DNA from: Melitaea cinxia
Taxonomy: Eukaryota > Arthropoda > Insecta > Lepidoptera > Nymphalidae
Direction of reading: 5' to 3'
DNA: 64,000 nt
Assembly: GCF_905220565.1 (NCBI RefSeq)
Contig: NC_059415.1
Span: 3,578,001 to 3,642,000 of the forward strand
Position numbers and translations under genes: made by a program. This document shows positions 32,416-44,350 of the stretch, piece after piece (positions within the stretch are counted from its first letter, which is position 1; each line of letters begins with the position of its first letter). The notes below the pieces were generated by a model, which saw only the letters and a list, made by a program, of their open reading frames with translations, was not told where the DNA came from and did no database searches.

Positions 32416-33353
32416 TTACAAAGCTGAACAGTTTGTTTGTTTATTTGAACGCGAAACAGGAAGTATCAGTTCGAATTGAAAACTCCTCTTTGTGTTGGAT
32501 AGTCCATTTCTCGAGTAAGGCTTATTGGCTAAACATACATTTTAGTATATTTTTCGAAAAATTAACTTCAAAATTAAGTTATCGATAAGATACTTTTCAT
32601 TCAACCAATTGGATTAAATCCGTTTTTTTAAACTTGTTGAGTATTACACTTGATGTTGATATTATAGTTTTTGAAATATAAATAAATGAATAATTTTAGT
32701 TTTTAGGGGGAAATTGTCCTAAGTGCGAATGAACTTTTTTTTAAATTACTTGTTTTTGGTACCATAAACTTTCAATAAGCTTTTATTCAAATATTAAACT
32801 CAAATCTATACCAGAACCTTAAAAATATCTTCGCCTATAAACATTGTGATCTAAACAACTTTTTTTATGAAAATACGCTCAAGTTAATCTTCAGTCCCGT
32901 TTGATTGAAAGTGATGAGATCTAGGCCACATCCGTAAAAGAGGGCTATTCATAGATGTGATGCAACGGCCGACATTATATTTCCTGGTAAAGAAACACTA
33001 TCGAAAAAATGTTACCTATTTTTATGAAACTTTAGGCTTGAAATTGATGTAGTCAACAAGAATCTTATGAACATCAATAAAGATGTTTTCATTTTCACAA
33101 ACAATAATTTATAGTATAGTTTATGATTTGAATACAGTATAACGTTAAAAGAGTTTTCGTAAACTTATATCTTGACTACACGGTCATGTGCCGTGGTCTA
33201 GGCGTTACCTTCGACACAGTTTTCGCGATCTAATTTTGTATTGTTTGTTACCATATTGTTTATTTGTTACTTAACTCATCCACCTCGATTCCACACTTTT
33301 TAGTACCAAAAAAATTTTTAGTACTTCAAGTCAGCGGTTGTAATACGACTAGC
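32416..33353. other. AT-rich non-coding DNA, nothing recognised
   Basis: No recurring family or credible gene. Confidence 0.4.
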
Positions 33354-33595
33354 CCGTTGGGACAGCTTGTAGTGCTTTCTGCTCCGAGGATTGTGGGTTC
33401 CATTCCTGCATCGAGTCTGGATGTGATATATATATATATTTATTTATATATAAGTATTATTTTTATGTATTTATCAAAAAAATGCAACCACGTCAGCCGA
33501 CTATTACCTATATAATATAAAAATAGCATTAAGTTGCTTACCTTAGGAACAAACGACCGTGTGTGTTATCTTATAAGATTTTTATTTATTATTTA
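33354..33595 (+). mobile_element. tRNA-derived SINE Q, plus strand, older copy
   Basis: GACTAGCCCGTTGGGACAGC, 'GTAGTGCTTTCTGCTCCGAG', a mutated B box (GGTTCCATTCC), 'CATTAAGTTGCTTACCTTAG' and 'AACAAACGACCGTGTGTGTT', ending in ATTT-rich sequence. The A and B boxes are damaged, so it is probably silent. Confidence 0.8.
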
Positions 33596-35365
33596 TAATT
33601 ATACACCCAAAAATTTTATTCAAAACTTATGTATATGATTATAATTAAAGAAGGGCAGTGGCTGTAAGCTAGTATATAAAATGATAAATCCGTAACAAGC
33701 GTCGTATACGGCTTCCTGTCTTCAACACATCCCCTGAGGAGAGATGAGCCCAAGATGCTTTTCTAAGGGCTTACACTACTAAAATATCTTACACAAGTAC
33801 GTCCCATGAGGCGACGTATTCCTTTATTTTTCAGCTTTTACAAATAAATAGATATACACTTACGTATTAAAACTAGCTGCGTGCTACGTGAATTTGTTAG
33901 GTACTACAATATATGCTTTGTGGATGTTCTTATTATACATATACACTTGCCTTCAAATCCCTTGGTAGATTTATAAAACTATATAAACTATACTATTTTT
34001 GTGTGATGTATTCTATATAGTCGCCCACAGCTATGTATTAACTTATCTTTAAGTTATGTTAAGTTATGTGAAATAGTGAATTTGATAAAGGCTATCAAAC
34101 CGTTTTTTTTTTTATACATTAGGGACGTTATGGAGCTCCATAATCGTAAATGAAATTATCCGATATCGGACTTAAAATCTATCCATAGCTGTAACCGATT
34201 TAAGAGGGGATTAATTGAAATACTGGCTGAGTCTTAAGGAGATGTGTTATGACAATTTTATTTTTGCACAGTCGAACTAACACGGCCTGCCGCAGAATTA
34301 ATCGAGAATTACTCGTTAATAAAAATAACCTTAAGTTCTAACATCGATAACTGAATCTGTCTGAAACTAAAAGTTTCCTTAAAACTTACGACGTAAATGT
34401 TTCTTTTAGTTTCGGATGGCTTAAAACCTTTTTGTTATAAAATATTTATTGTTCATCGCTAAACCATGAGATGTCTGCTGATGGTCGACAACATAATTTC
34501 AATATGACAATCACTATACTAGACAGTGTACGTACTAAACATAATTATTCATCTTTATAAATTAAAAGTAAACTTTGAATATGTTTTTCCATATTCCACA
34601 TTATAATACAACAAACAGAGACAGATCTAAATAATGGGAAAAGTATACCGTATCGAAAAACTACTACTATTTTATCAATGATATATTTTTTATTTTTTTC
34701 GTTCGTTAACGCTTCGACTGTTTCGTTTTTTTTTTTTTTTATATTGGCAACACTAAAGCGATTAAACTAATAGTTTTATGATTAATCGTACTTTCGGGGA
34801 AACAAATTCACACAAAAAGCTTTACAATACAACCGAGTGTCGAGCTTCCGGTGGATAAAATACGCGAATTTTAAAAAAGTAAACTGGCGAATCGACATAT
34901 ATATAGATGTATAAAATATACAAAAATTGCTAATAAATTAGAAAGCGTATTCGTTTTTGAGTTTTTAAATAATCTAAAAAATATATTTTAATAAAGACGC
35001 TTTAGTTAAAAAAGTATTACAAAAAAAAAAACTTGTAAGCAGAAATAAATTTTTAAATCAAGATGTCCGATTCCCTTAAGAAAATTATTTATAAACTCTT
35101 TATAAGTAAGTAAGAAATAGATGATTCAAACTATACAAACGTTCAGTTTTTAAACGTTTCATCCCGTCGTGAACGGTAAATAAATTGAACACGTTAAAGT
35201 AATGTGCGAAGTTTTTAAATCCGTTTCCTTAACTCCGTCCCGTATCGATCTCAGATCATATCTTTTGAATACCATGTGCTTGCACTTTTAGGGTGTGGCG
35301 AAAATGTCCTTTACTGTTTGTGTACATGAATTTTAGTTGTTTTACTAATCATATTTTGATAAAAG
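33596..35365. other. AT-rich non-coding DNA, nothing recognised
   Basis: Only homopolymers and short AT-rich frames. Confidence 0.4.
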
Positions 35366-35818
35366 GTCGAAAGACAAAGGCATCTGGTACCGGACTATAC
35401 AACCTCACCCGCCCACTGTACCTTGAATAGACACAGTGTTATGAACAGAAAAGACGTTGTCACCACTTTACGGTTGCGGTCTGGACATATTCCATTCAAT
35501 AAATTTGGCCATTTGATGGGTATACCTCCACGCCCTAATTGTTCAGTTTGTGGAGTAGTAGAGGATGCCTATCATGTATTAATGGAATGTGTTAAGAACG
35601 AAACCAGAAGACGCCAATTTTTCCCTAATAAACTGTTTTATACGAATGTTGGAGAATGTAATAGTATATTGACAAAACCAGAATCTATTTCGGCAAAGAA
35701 ATTGTATAAATTGGTCGATGAAGTTCAATCAATCGTGTAACTGTATTAACATAAATGTATAATAACAGAGCGACAAGGTCACAGTAACGGCAAAGCTCTT
35801 TAATAAAGAAAAAAAAAG
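35366..35818 (+). pseudogene. LINE ORF2 C-terminal remnant with zinc motif and A tail
   Basis: The frame 35423-35740 (105 codons) carries TLRLRSGHIPFNKFGHLMG, then CSVCGVVEDAYHVLMEC, a C-x2-C-x8-H-x4-C zinc motif, then a helical end. This is the C-terminal end of a LINE ORF2 (the 'RLRSGH...' block and zinc motif are shared by Jockey/R1/I-type LINEs). The stop is followed by a short 3' UTR ending TTAATAAAG + A9. Everything upstream of about 35366 is lost, so it is a 5'-truncated dead copy. Confidence 0.65.
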
Positions 35819-36230
35819 TAGAAATTATAGTTAACGCTGTTCTCAAGTAAGTCGCAGTTTTCGTTCCAACGAGATTCAAATCGCAATGACTTAAAAGAAG
35901 TTTCACTTAAAAAATTGACGGATAAATTTATTCGTCCGAACCCAATCTAACACCATTAGAGTTTTAAGTGCTACCGTTAATCGCTTTCGGCGGTCAAGAT
36001 TAATGACGTCGAGGGCCTACTGGTGTTGAAAAACAATATCGTGACGTGTATTCAGCAATCATTTTATATCGAACATAATTTACTGATAAGTTTTATCTGC
36101 AAGAGGTAAAACAGTCCCCCAGGCCCTAACTAATAAACTAGATTTTTTGTTTTATAGGTCACAATAGGACTTTTCGACAGGTGAAGTTGTGATAACGATA
36201 AAGTCAAAGTTGGTTGAGTTTTTTTTTTAC
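35819..36230. other. Non-coding DNA, nothing recognised
   Basis: No recurring family or credible gene. Confidence 0.4.
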
Positions 36231-36425
36231 ACAACTAGGTCGACAAATAAACGTACGGCTTACCTGATGGTAAGCGATCACCGTAGTCACCTCATTCACC
36301 ATAGGAATAAAACACTGCTTGATAGCAGTGCTGTGATCTTTTGCAAGGTGGAGTACTTCCCCAGTCGGGGTGCTCCAGATTTTAAAAAGTATATTTCCTG
36401 CTGTGCCCTCGTGCAGTTAAATTCT
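36231..36425 (-). mobile_element. Z family element, minus strand, internally deleted
   Basis: On the plus strand: 'CACAACTAGGTCGACAAATA', 'CGTACGGCTTACCTGATGGT', 'AAGCGATCACCGTAG', 'GTCACCTCATTCACCATAGG', 'AGTACTTCCCCAGTCGGGGT' and 'TTTCCTGCTGTGCCCTCGTG'. It lacks the 'accagaagcatcgcaagcgcg...aggagctctg' middle of the 51 kb copy. Confidence 0.75.
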
Positions 36426-36484
36426 TTAACATTTATAGATTCTGCTACATTCCTGGGACCAGTGTGATGTACTTAGCCTACAAT

Positions 36485-36783
36485 AATCTTTTAAACTACT
36501 TTTAAACTACTGTGTGGTTACGGCAGTAAAGAATATAGCCCCTCTCTTCCCGTGGGTGTCGTAAGAGGCGACTAAGAGATAGCACAGTTCCACTACCACC
36601 TTGGAACATACAAAGATGACCGATGGCGGGATAGTCATCCAACTGCTGCCTTTGAAATACACAGGCCGAAGACGGGCAGCAGCGTTTTCGGTGCGACAAA
36701 GCCAGCCCTGACTTATAGAGGCCTATGGCCAGCAGTGGACTGTGATCGGTTGAAATGATGATGATGATGATGAATCTTTTAAA
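36485..36783 (+). mobile_element. SINE Y copy with 11-bp target duplication
   Basis: AATCTTTTAAA at 36485-36495 and again at 36773-36783 brackets the element (36496-36772). It contains the defining 5' block TGTGTGGTTACGGCAGTAAA, then 'CTCTCTTCCCGTGGGTGTCG', 'GATGGCGGGATAGTCATCCA', 'CACAGGCCGAAGACGGGCAG', 'GGTGCGACAAAGCCAGCCCT', the 3' module 'GGCCAGCAGTGGACTGTGAT' and a (GAT)n tail. It lacks the segment with 'gactatgggcaaaacacatg' present at 53317. Confidence 0.8.
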
Positions 36784-39150
36784 GACAAGAATTTTAGCTT
36801 AAAGGTTTGTTTTTAGCGTGCTTTTAAGTCCCTATATAGTGTAATAACGATATTTGACATTATTTATTTGTTTAGATATTATTGGTATCATAAAAATTGA
36901 TCGAACTTCAAAATAATCTAAACATATCAACTTATTGAAATTTAAAATAATAATTTTTAAAAATTCTTCATAAATTACATCGTGCGTATTTCATTCTATA
37001 ACTCCCCGTCCGTGGCGCAGGTGGTCGCATTTGCGATACCCTTCCGTTGTGTCATGTCAATTTCACAAAATTTTAAATCTGGAGTATTAAATTTTAATTA
37101 ATTTTACTATTGACAATTTCCTTAACAGAAGTAATTTATGCACCAATTGTTTTGTGCCTAGTAAAAGTAATTCTTCTACTCATGATTGCCTGTAAATGTA
37201 GTTAGTATTTCTATAATGTGTGCAATTAAATATTAAATAAATAAATAAAAGAATTGTTTTTTTTTCTCTTTTAATTAAATATTTGTTTTATATGATAATA
37301 ACTCACCCAATTAGACTAGTGTTGAATTTTGTAGCTTCAGAAGTAGAGTGTAATTGTATTTTTTTTTATGTGTGTAGCGGTTAGTCCTAGTACTTGTTGT
37401 AGGCCTTTTTAACGTCACCGGGGTGAAAGTCGTGTATAACCCTGTCTCAAATATTAGGAACTTTTTCTAGAGCTAAAAATGATATAACAATAAATACGAT
37501 AACGATAATAATAACGATTTATTTATTTTTATCACAATCATCTTGATACAATGAAATTTTAGCTTATACTTATACATAACTATAAAATAAAAATTGAAAA
37601 CTCAATTAGTTAAGCAAAAAAAAAGCCCAAAAAGGTATAAAATACTTGTACTATAGTCATTAGGTCAAAGTTAGAAAAACAGGATCAGATGTACAGAACT
37701 GAGACAAATGGGGACAGGCCTCGTAGGTGATGAAATACATAAGCTTATTTTACGAATCGATGTTGTGTGCTAACAATGACAAAATATAGTCGGAGTTGAT
37801 GTAAATGGATAAGTTATAAACATTATAATAAGCAAACTAGTTATAGTAGTGAGGGATACATAAAAAAATCTGTTATTACTCACTTTATTACAACTGTTAC
37901 AGGTAAACAAGTATTACCATTCAACAATATTTTTGTTTTCTTTAATACAACATTTACTCATTTTAATAAAACACTAGAAACAACTATATATTACTTTTTA
38001 TTCGCCAACGGTAACTTTTTTACGTTTTAATCTCTACAACAGAGTTATCGCAATCCAATAAAAAATAGAATAGTCAACACACGTTATGTGGCTTCGATAT
38101 AAAATTTGCGTTTGTAGCAAAATTCGAAACTTGCAGGACTGCAGGCCGATGTTCGTTCCAATGAATAAATTTCCGGTAGCCTCCACGGAAAATAGCCTGG
38201 GAGACAATTTTTGTTTCAACAAGATACTAGGATAATAGCGGGATAAACGACCAGTATATTGCTAAAGGGTGCAAAGTTATTTAAGGGATATTCTACGTTA
38301 CGGACGGCTGACTCTCCTCAAAGAAACTTCTTGTAGAAAAATTAAACGTTTTCAATGCCGTCTCTCTTGTACGAAGCTTACACACACCCTTAGGGAATTT
38401 TCGCGTAAATTATTTTTATGTTTACATTTTTGTAAAGGACTTTTCTACTTAAATGTAGCATGTATTTAGTATTTGGATACAGCTTACACCATAAGTAAGC
38501 TGTGTATATATGTCTGTATATGTCAAGATATATTTGTAACTACTCACAATTGTGTATGTGCCTTACAATGATTTTAAAAAAATATTATTGAATTTTTAGT
38601 TAGTAACTGAATGTTATGATACTTTCCTTCTTTAAATAAAAATCCATGTACATACATAAGAACGAGATTTGTACTTGCTTATTAAAATGACATAATTTTT
38701 TTATTATTAGTCAGTTTTTTTGTTATTATTATTATTTACATATATTTTTTTACTGTAATTCGGACGAAGGTGGGATGACTATCGACCCTCGTCGTAATGA
38801 AACCCGTTACAGCGCCTACTATTAAAATAAAAACCACACTTCCTGTGTGGATGATAAAGGGTTGGCATACGAGTATGTTACTTATATATTTATAGGTATT
38901 ATGTCATCTAATTATATTCACACTAACAACAAGCTCCTTAGAAATTAATTTTATATACCAGTTTCTATTTTCAGAAAACGATTCGTTTTACTTACGGATT
39001 GTTTTATTTCGAACGTTTCTAAATTAAACAGTCGAAATTTGACTGTTCGTTAAAAACACCTAAAACTACCAGTAGGTATATGTCTATGAGCGTGGTCTAG
39101 CGTGTCCTAGGTATATAAGAGAAAGGTTGGACCTTAACCTCATCTTTTAA
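36784..39150. other. AT-rich non-coding DNA, nothing recognised
   Basis: A less AT-rich patch at 38757-38870 ('GGACGAAGGTGGGATGACTA', 'AATGAAACCCGTTACAGCGC') may be a repeat fragment, but it has no partner in the window. No credible gene. Confidence 0.4.
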
Positions 39151-39493
39151 TAATTTATTAATATCATTCATCATCATCATTATTTCATCCTATCACAGTC
39201 TACTCCTGAACACAGGCCTCCACAAGTTCACGCCAAAAATGGCGCGATCTCATGTGTTTTGCCCATAGTCACAACGCTGGGCAGGCGGGTTAGAGACCGC
39301 AGCGCTGGCTTTGTAGCACCGAAGACGCTACTGCCCGTCTTCGGCCTGTGTCCCGCCATCGGTCGGGGTTTTTAAGTTCCAAGGTGGTAGTGGAACTGTC
39401 TTATCCCTTAGCCGCCTCTTACGACACCCACGGGAAGAGAGGGGGTGGCTGTATTCTTTACTACCGTAGCCACACAGCGTAATTTATTAATAT
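39151..39493 (-). mobile_element. SINE Y copy, minus strand, with 14-bp target duplication
   Basis: TAATTTATTAATAT at 39151-39164 and 39480-39493 brackets the element (39165-39479). On the minus strand it runs CGCTGTGTGGCTACGG, 'GGGAAGAGAGG' complement blocks, 'GCGGTCTCTAACCCGCCTGC', 'ATGGGCAAAACACATGAGAT', 'GGCGTGAACTTGTGGAGGCC' and a GATGATGATGAATGATG tail. Young enough for the duplication to be perfect. Confidence 0.85.
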
Positions 39494-40639
39494 AAAATGA
39501 ATAAAACGTGTAGGTAGTATGTTTGTATAAACGTATTAAGTAAATTGTGTGATAATCAGAAACAATTAATATTTATCAAAGAAATATTGTAAAAAAAAAT
39601 CAATAAAATAATATAGTACTCTAAAGCTAAACAAGCTTAGCTCTAAAGCGACGTCGTTTAACAATGAATTCGAAAAGTATTTACTGGAAGTCTATGAAGG
39701 CTTATAACGTTCGTAAAATCAATACTGATTGTTCTTCAAGTACTATATACCTATATAACGTTTACTAATAGCGTTTTTATTGGCAGCCTTAATGTAACGA
39801 TTATGAAGGAAATTAAATGATTTACGAAAAACTATTATTTGTAACGGAACATTTTTATTACGTTATTTTTTTAGATTATTTGAAAGAATCAACAATATGG
39901 CTTTTTAAAAGTTTCTAAAAATCTAAGTAGTCTAGACTACAAGTTTAATTTGTTGTACATCGATACCGATTCTAAAATAGTAGTTTTGTAGCGATAGAGA
40001 AACATGGTTGTTATTTGTTATTTTATTGTTTTAAACTTCTAAGTAAATAAGTAGAAGAGGTGCTACGGCAGCGTAATTGAAAGAAGAAGCGTTCGTCCAG
40101 CGGTTTATCAGGCTATTTCAGAAATTTTATTTTGATCAAAATTTCAGTAAGATATTTGTGTAGATTTATTGAGTTAATGTACAACAAAACAAAGCTAATT
40201 ATTAAAGTATTAATAGCGATGATTAATGAATTATGAATTTAAGGTGTAAATTTCCTTAAATTTTCATTTAACAACTTATTTTATTCAATAAAAATTCAAG
40301 TTAATTAATTAATTCTTGATGAAAACATCAAGGATAATATACTTCTTATTAAAATTAAAAATATTGTGTTTATTTGTTTTGAACTACGTACTTAAACGAT
40401 TTTATCTATATAATAGTAATCCCATGACATAAAAGAGAACAATAATATGTTCATGGATTTTTTTAACTCAGGACGAACCTTAAAATATGTGTGTCTTGGT
40501 TGAACAACTGCTTTGGACTACTTACGGCTTGTTCTAAGCGGTTCTATCCGGTTGACACCGGTTACGGCAACCGTTCGAGTTCCTGCAACAATTGTACACT
40601 TCCGAAAAACCGTCACAGTAACACAGATACACGATTTGT
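39494..40639. other. AT-rich non-coding DNA, nothing recognised
   Basis: No recurring family or credible gene. Confidence 0.4.
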
Positions 40640-40810
40640 TTTGTTTTTCTATGCGTAAAACTGTTTATGAATAAAAGCGGTAGATTAAAAGCGGTTGGAA
40701 AATGCGCGCGATCGCTCGGCGTCGATACGAGAACTGAACGGCCATGACAGTTTAGCCAGGGGTGCCGTACGCATGCGCCCGAGCGAACTTAAGGTCATTC
40801 CCCATTGTTC
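40640..40810. other. CpG-rich unique island
   Basis: 'AATGCGCGCGATCGCTCGGC', 'GTCGATACGAGAACTGAACG' and 'CCGTACGCATGCGCCCGAGC' are much richer in CpG than the surroundings and match no repeat in the window. This could be a host promoter or conserved non-coding element, or an old repeat. No TATA box, exon or splice site identifies a gene. Confidence 0.25.
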
Positions 40811-41884
40811 ATCCACGATTAGGGTAGAAAATTGATCACTGAAATCGGGAGTGAAGAAACCTTTTTAAGTCGGAAAATCTAATTTCAAAATGGCCGATTT
40901 AAAACAGCGGTATCACTAACCTGTTAGTTACAGGTGTATAGTTACAGGATTTCTTTCTAGAAAAAAACGCAGATTTCGTAAATTGTTAAATTAAATGCTG
41001 GTAAAAGTATTAACAGGAAAATATATTTCTGAAAATAGAACGCTTAAAATTTCTTGGCATTATTCAAAGGAAACTACACAGTTTACTTAACCCAAATATT
41101 ATTCGTTAAAAAAGCCTAAAGTAAGTGTTATATTTCTATCATCATCCAACTGAAACAACAGACCAACTCATTCAAAGTCTAATAGAATATACCAATAATT
41201 GTTGTACCGTGTCTAGGTATCACAAAATCATGTGTCCAAAGCCTTAGGTTCTACGTGCGGGGCGGACGCAGTACACTGGACAGATCAAATTGTGCCCTCA
41301 ATAGAAACCGGATGGCTATAGTTAGTATGTCCTAATTGAGTTGCTTGTTTCAGATTCGTATCAAGTTACAAGGCTTAGATCTAATGAAGTAAATTTTATT
41401 TGTAGGTACTGTTTTTAATTATCATATATATATATTACAATTGTACCTATTTTCTTCAAGTCTTCTATCTAATTTGTAAAGCAGAAGTTTCTAATGTAGC
41501 AAAGCTTAAAATCCCAAAAACAAAGTTATAAAACACGAATAATAAACGTAAACGTCTATACAGATTAAAAATAAATAATTCATTGCAGTCAAGAAATAGG
41601 ACTATTCTACGGAGGGCGCTGAATCGTTAGCGATTAAAGCAAATATAAGTACTGTAAGACATTGCCTATACTGCCTCTGATGGAAAAGCAACGTAAAGAT
41701 TTCTTAGCGTCTTAAATTAAAGATTGTGTCACATCTTAACTGACTACTGAAAAAACATTGTCCACTTTCGTTCTAGGATATATAGCTTTTAGGTCTGTTT
41801 TCTAAACGGTCGACAGAAATATATAGTTTCGAAATATTTTAGTATGTAGAGGTGAAATTTTATCTGTAATGTTAATGAATAATT
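40811..41884. other. AT-rich non-coding DNA, nothing recognised
   Basis: No recurring family or credible gene. Confidence 0.4.
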
Positions 41885-42505
41885 GTGTTTGCTCACAAAC
41901 GAAAAAAAAATCGACTTCAATTACATCGACGAGTAATACAACGTAGATCGACGAAAAATTAGTCAAGTAACTACGCGTTATCAAAGATTACTCAAAAAGT
42001 AGTTATCAGATCTCGATAAAATTTAAATGCGACCACATGATGAACATCAGCTTTTCATTAAATTAAAAAAATCAAAATCGGTACATACAGTAAAAAGTTA
42101 TTGCGGATTTTCGAGAGTTTCCCTCGATTTCTCTAGGATCCCATCATTAGATCCTGGTTTCCTTATCATGGTACCAAACTAGGGATATCCCCTTTCCAAC
42201 AAAAAAAATCATCAAAATCGGGACATCCAGTATAAAATTATGCGGTATAATACAACGTAGAACGACGAAAAAAGCGTTAAGTAAAAACGCATTATTAGAT
42301 ACATATAAATCGATAAGTTATTGTTAGATCTCAAATAAATTTAAATGTGACCAAATGACACATACCACCTTTCGATTTAAAGAAATTTTGTCGAAATCGC
42401 TCCACCCAGTCAAAACTTCTGAAGTAACATACATAAAATAAAATAAAAAAATAATAAAATACAGTCGAATTGAGAACCCCCTCCTTTTTTGGAAGACGGT
42501 TAAAA
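41885..42505 (+). repeat. R family, longest copy with two internal halves
   Basis: Starts 'GTGTTTGCTCACAAACGAAA' then AAATCGACTTCAATTACATC and ends 'AACCCCCTCCTTTTTTGGAA' + GACGGTTAAAAAG. Two related halves lie in tandem: first '...ACTACGCGTTATCAAAGATT...AGTTATCAGATCTCGATAAA...GACCACATGATGAACATC', then '...ACGCATTATTAGATACATAT...TTGTTAGATCTCAAATAAAT...GACCAAATGACACATACC'. They are joined by a unique spacer (ATTTCTCTAGGATCCCATCA...CCAAACTAGGGATATCCCC). The mirrored CGACTTC/GAAGACG ends suggest a fold-back or DNA-type element. I do not recognise the superfamily. Confidence 0.7.
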
Positions 42506-43187
42506 AGAGGATGAGTATTCGGTAAAGTTATCAATTTCATCTTCGCATGAAATAACTACAAACTGCTAATACTTTAAATAATTTAATACAGAAATAAATA
42601 AATAAAAACAAGGAATAAATGTTTAGGACAAACAGACGGTATCTTGCAAAATCAAAACTCACTTTTGTGTCATCTTTCCAACAAAATGACGCCTAGAATA
42701 CAAGACCATCTAATTGCGATCCTAATATGACATCTTTAGTAACGTAAAATTATTCCTATAGCACATCCTATACATTCTATACATATATATCCACTATTAC
42801 GCGAAGTTGTGGCTGACGAAGATAGCAGTCTTCCGATTGGCCAACATTATTGCAGTAATTGCATTTCCTGACACTTTATTAATCGAAGACGTTGCCACTA
42901 CTAATTACGTCGGCAGGTATTGTTTCTTAGAATGTATATGAAAATGTTAATTGGGGAAAAAGACGCCTAGTTTCTATACCTTTTTTATCAAACCAATAGT
43001 TAGGTGGTAAGAGATTTTTATTTATTTGATTAAGCTATACCTTTTAAAACCTTTAGTATCAAAATTAGTAATAAATAAATCGTTTCCGTTGATACTTTAT
43101 ACGGTAACATTTCAAAACCAAAAAAAAATTAATCTGTGATCAATTTATTATGGCCTATCTCATATAATTCTACAAATTTAAGTTTAA
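42506..43187. other. AT-rich non-coding DNA, nothing recognised
   Basis: No recurring family or credible gene. Confidence 0.4.
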
Positions 43188-43363
43188 CTTTATCTTGTCA
43201 TTTTTGAATATCATATCGAAAATTGACCGCTCCAGCGGGGTTCGAACCCGTGTCTCCGACTGACCGTGTCGGCGCTCTAGCCAATTAAGCTATGGAACGA
43301 TGTACCCGCTAGAGCGATATTTTTGATATGATGATTTTTATTTCCGGTTTATCTTTATCTTGT
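43188..43363 (-). mobile_element. tRNA-core fold-back element, copy B, with 11-bp target duplication
   Basis: CTTTATCTTGT at 43188-43198 and 43353-43363 brackets a 154-bp insertion (43199-43352). Read on the minus strand, it is collinear with copy A: AAACCGGAAATAAAAATC, ATCATATCAAAA, GCTCTAGCGGG, the tRNA-like core, GGTCAATTTTCGATATGATA and TTCAAAAATG. It is about 18 bases shorter at the 5' end. The site and duplication differ from copy A, so the two inserted independently. Confidence 0.8.
43227..43299 (-). tRNA. tRNA-like sequence in copy B, nominal anticodon GGT
   Basis: 73 nt on the minus strand with the same cloverleaf as 18752-18824: acceptor CGTTCCA/TGGAGCG, D stem GCTT/GAGC, anticodon stem CCGAC/GTCGG (both sides changed relative to TCGAC/GTCGA, so pairing is kept), loop ACGGTCA, T arm ACGGG/CCCGC with one A-C mismatch. 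A and B boxes are intact and TTTT follows the core. Position 33 is again C. The paired stem change argues that the fold was under selection in the source lineage, or that two distinct tRNA-like sources exist. Confidence 0.45.
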
Positions 43364-43875
43364 ATCTATACTGGAAGTCTCTGCCAAATTACTTGTCTGT
43401 CCTAAAATTACGTTTATAAGGTCAGAGGCAAAAAGAGGCAGATAATCGTATGTTACACGATGCGGAAAGACCGATAATTCCATAGAAACTAAAATACACT
43501 AAAAATATTTTAATAAAACTTACCATTCATTGGCGTTTGTCCGAAACGAAGGTATTTATTTAACAATTTTAGTTTTATTTCATCGATTTGGTTGAGTCTT
43601 CTGATCGAGGATTTACGACCATTGACACCTCTCGCTTCAAGCATTCACAGCATCATTTAAAGTAAGATTAGTAAAGTTGGGGTTTATATGCGAACATCTG
43701 GAAAGTTTTTAGTTTAGTAAGTATAGCCATTATGAACTATAAAAAAACATACGACATCCAAAGTTTAGCTGTATAAATTGTTAAATGAAAAAATGAACAA
43801 AACCATGAAGTACTTTATCTGCAACTTCATCGTGCTTAAGATAATTTTAAAACTTAATCGTTTTTTAAACACGAC

Positions 43876-43937
43876 GGCGCGAACTTGGGGAGACCAGCAG
43901 TGGACTGCAATAAGCTAAACTGACTGACTGACTGATT
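43876..43937 (+). mobile_element. LINE/SINE 3'-module fragment
   Basis: 'GACGGCGCGAACTTGGGGAG', 'ACCAGCAGTGGACTGCAATA' and 'AGCTAAACTGACTGACTGAC' match the LINE 3' end at 3057-3168, including the ACTG tail. 43364-43875 holds nothing I recognise. Confidence 0.55.
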
Positions 43938-44189
43938 TTAAATACTAACAACATAATGAATAACGAAAAAGATTAAAAGAACAAAATATATTTCAGTAAA
44001 CAGAAAATAAAAATTGACGGTAGTTATTAATATTCTCATTTTTTTTGTAAGTAAAAATAGTTATATGCTTTAGATAACTTATATAAAACTTTGATATTGT
44101 CTTACACTGGTAAGTAGCTATTAATTATTAAGTAATTGTTATATCAAAATAAGCTTGACGATAAAATGTGTGTGGGATGTTTGTGCTCT

Positions 44190-44350
44190 AAAAAAATCGA
44201 CATCAATTTACATCGACAAGTATTTTTTTAATTATTAGGTACAACTCAAAAACTACTAGTTAGATCTCGAACAAATTTGAATGTGACCATATATAGTACC
44301 AGCTTTCGAATAAAAAACGATAAAAAATTTAAGTACACCCAGTAAAAAAT
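44190..44350 (+). repeat. R family, single-half fragment
   Basis: 'CTCTAAAAAAATCGACATCA', 'ATTTACATCGACAAGTATTT', 'ACTACTAGTTAGATCTCGAA', 'GACCATATATAGTACCAGCT' and 'AAGTACACCCAGTAAAAAAT'. Diverged, without the 3' terminal block. Confidence 0.6.
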
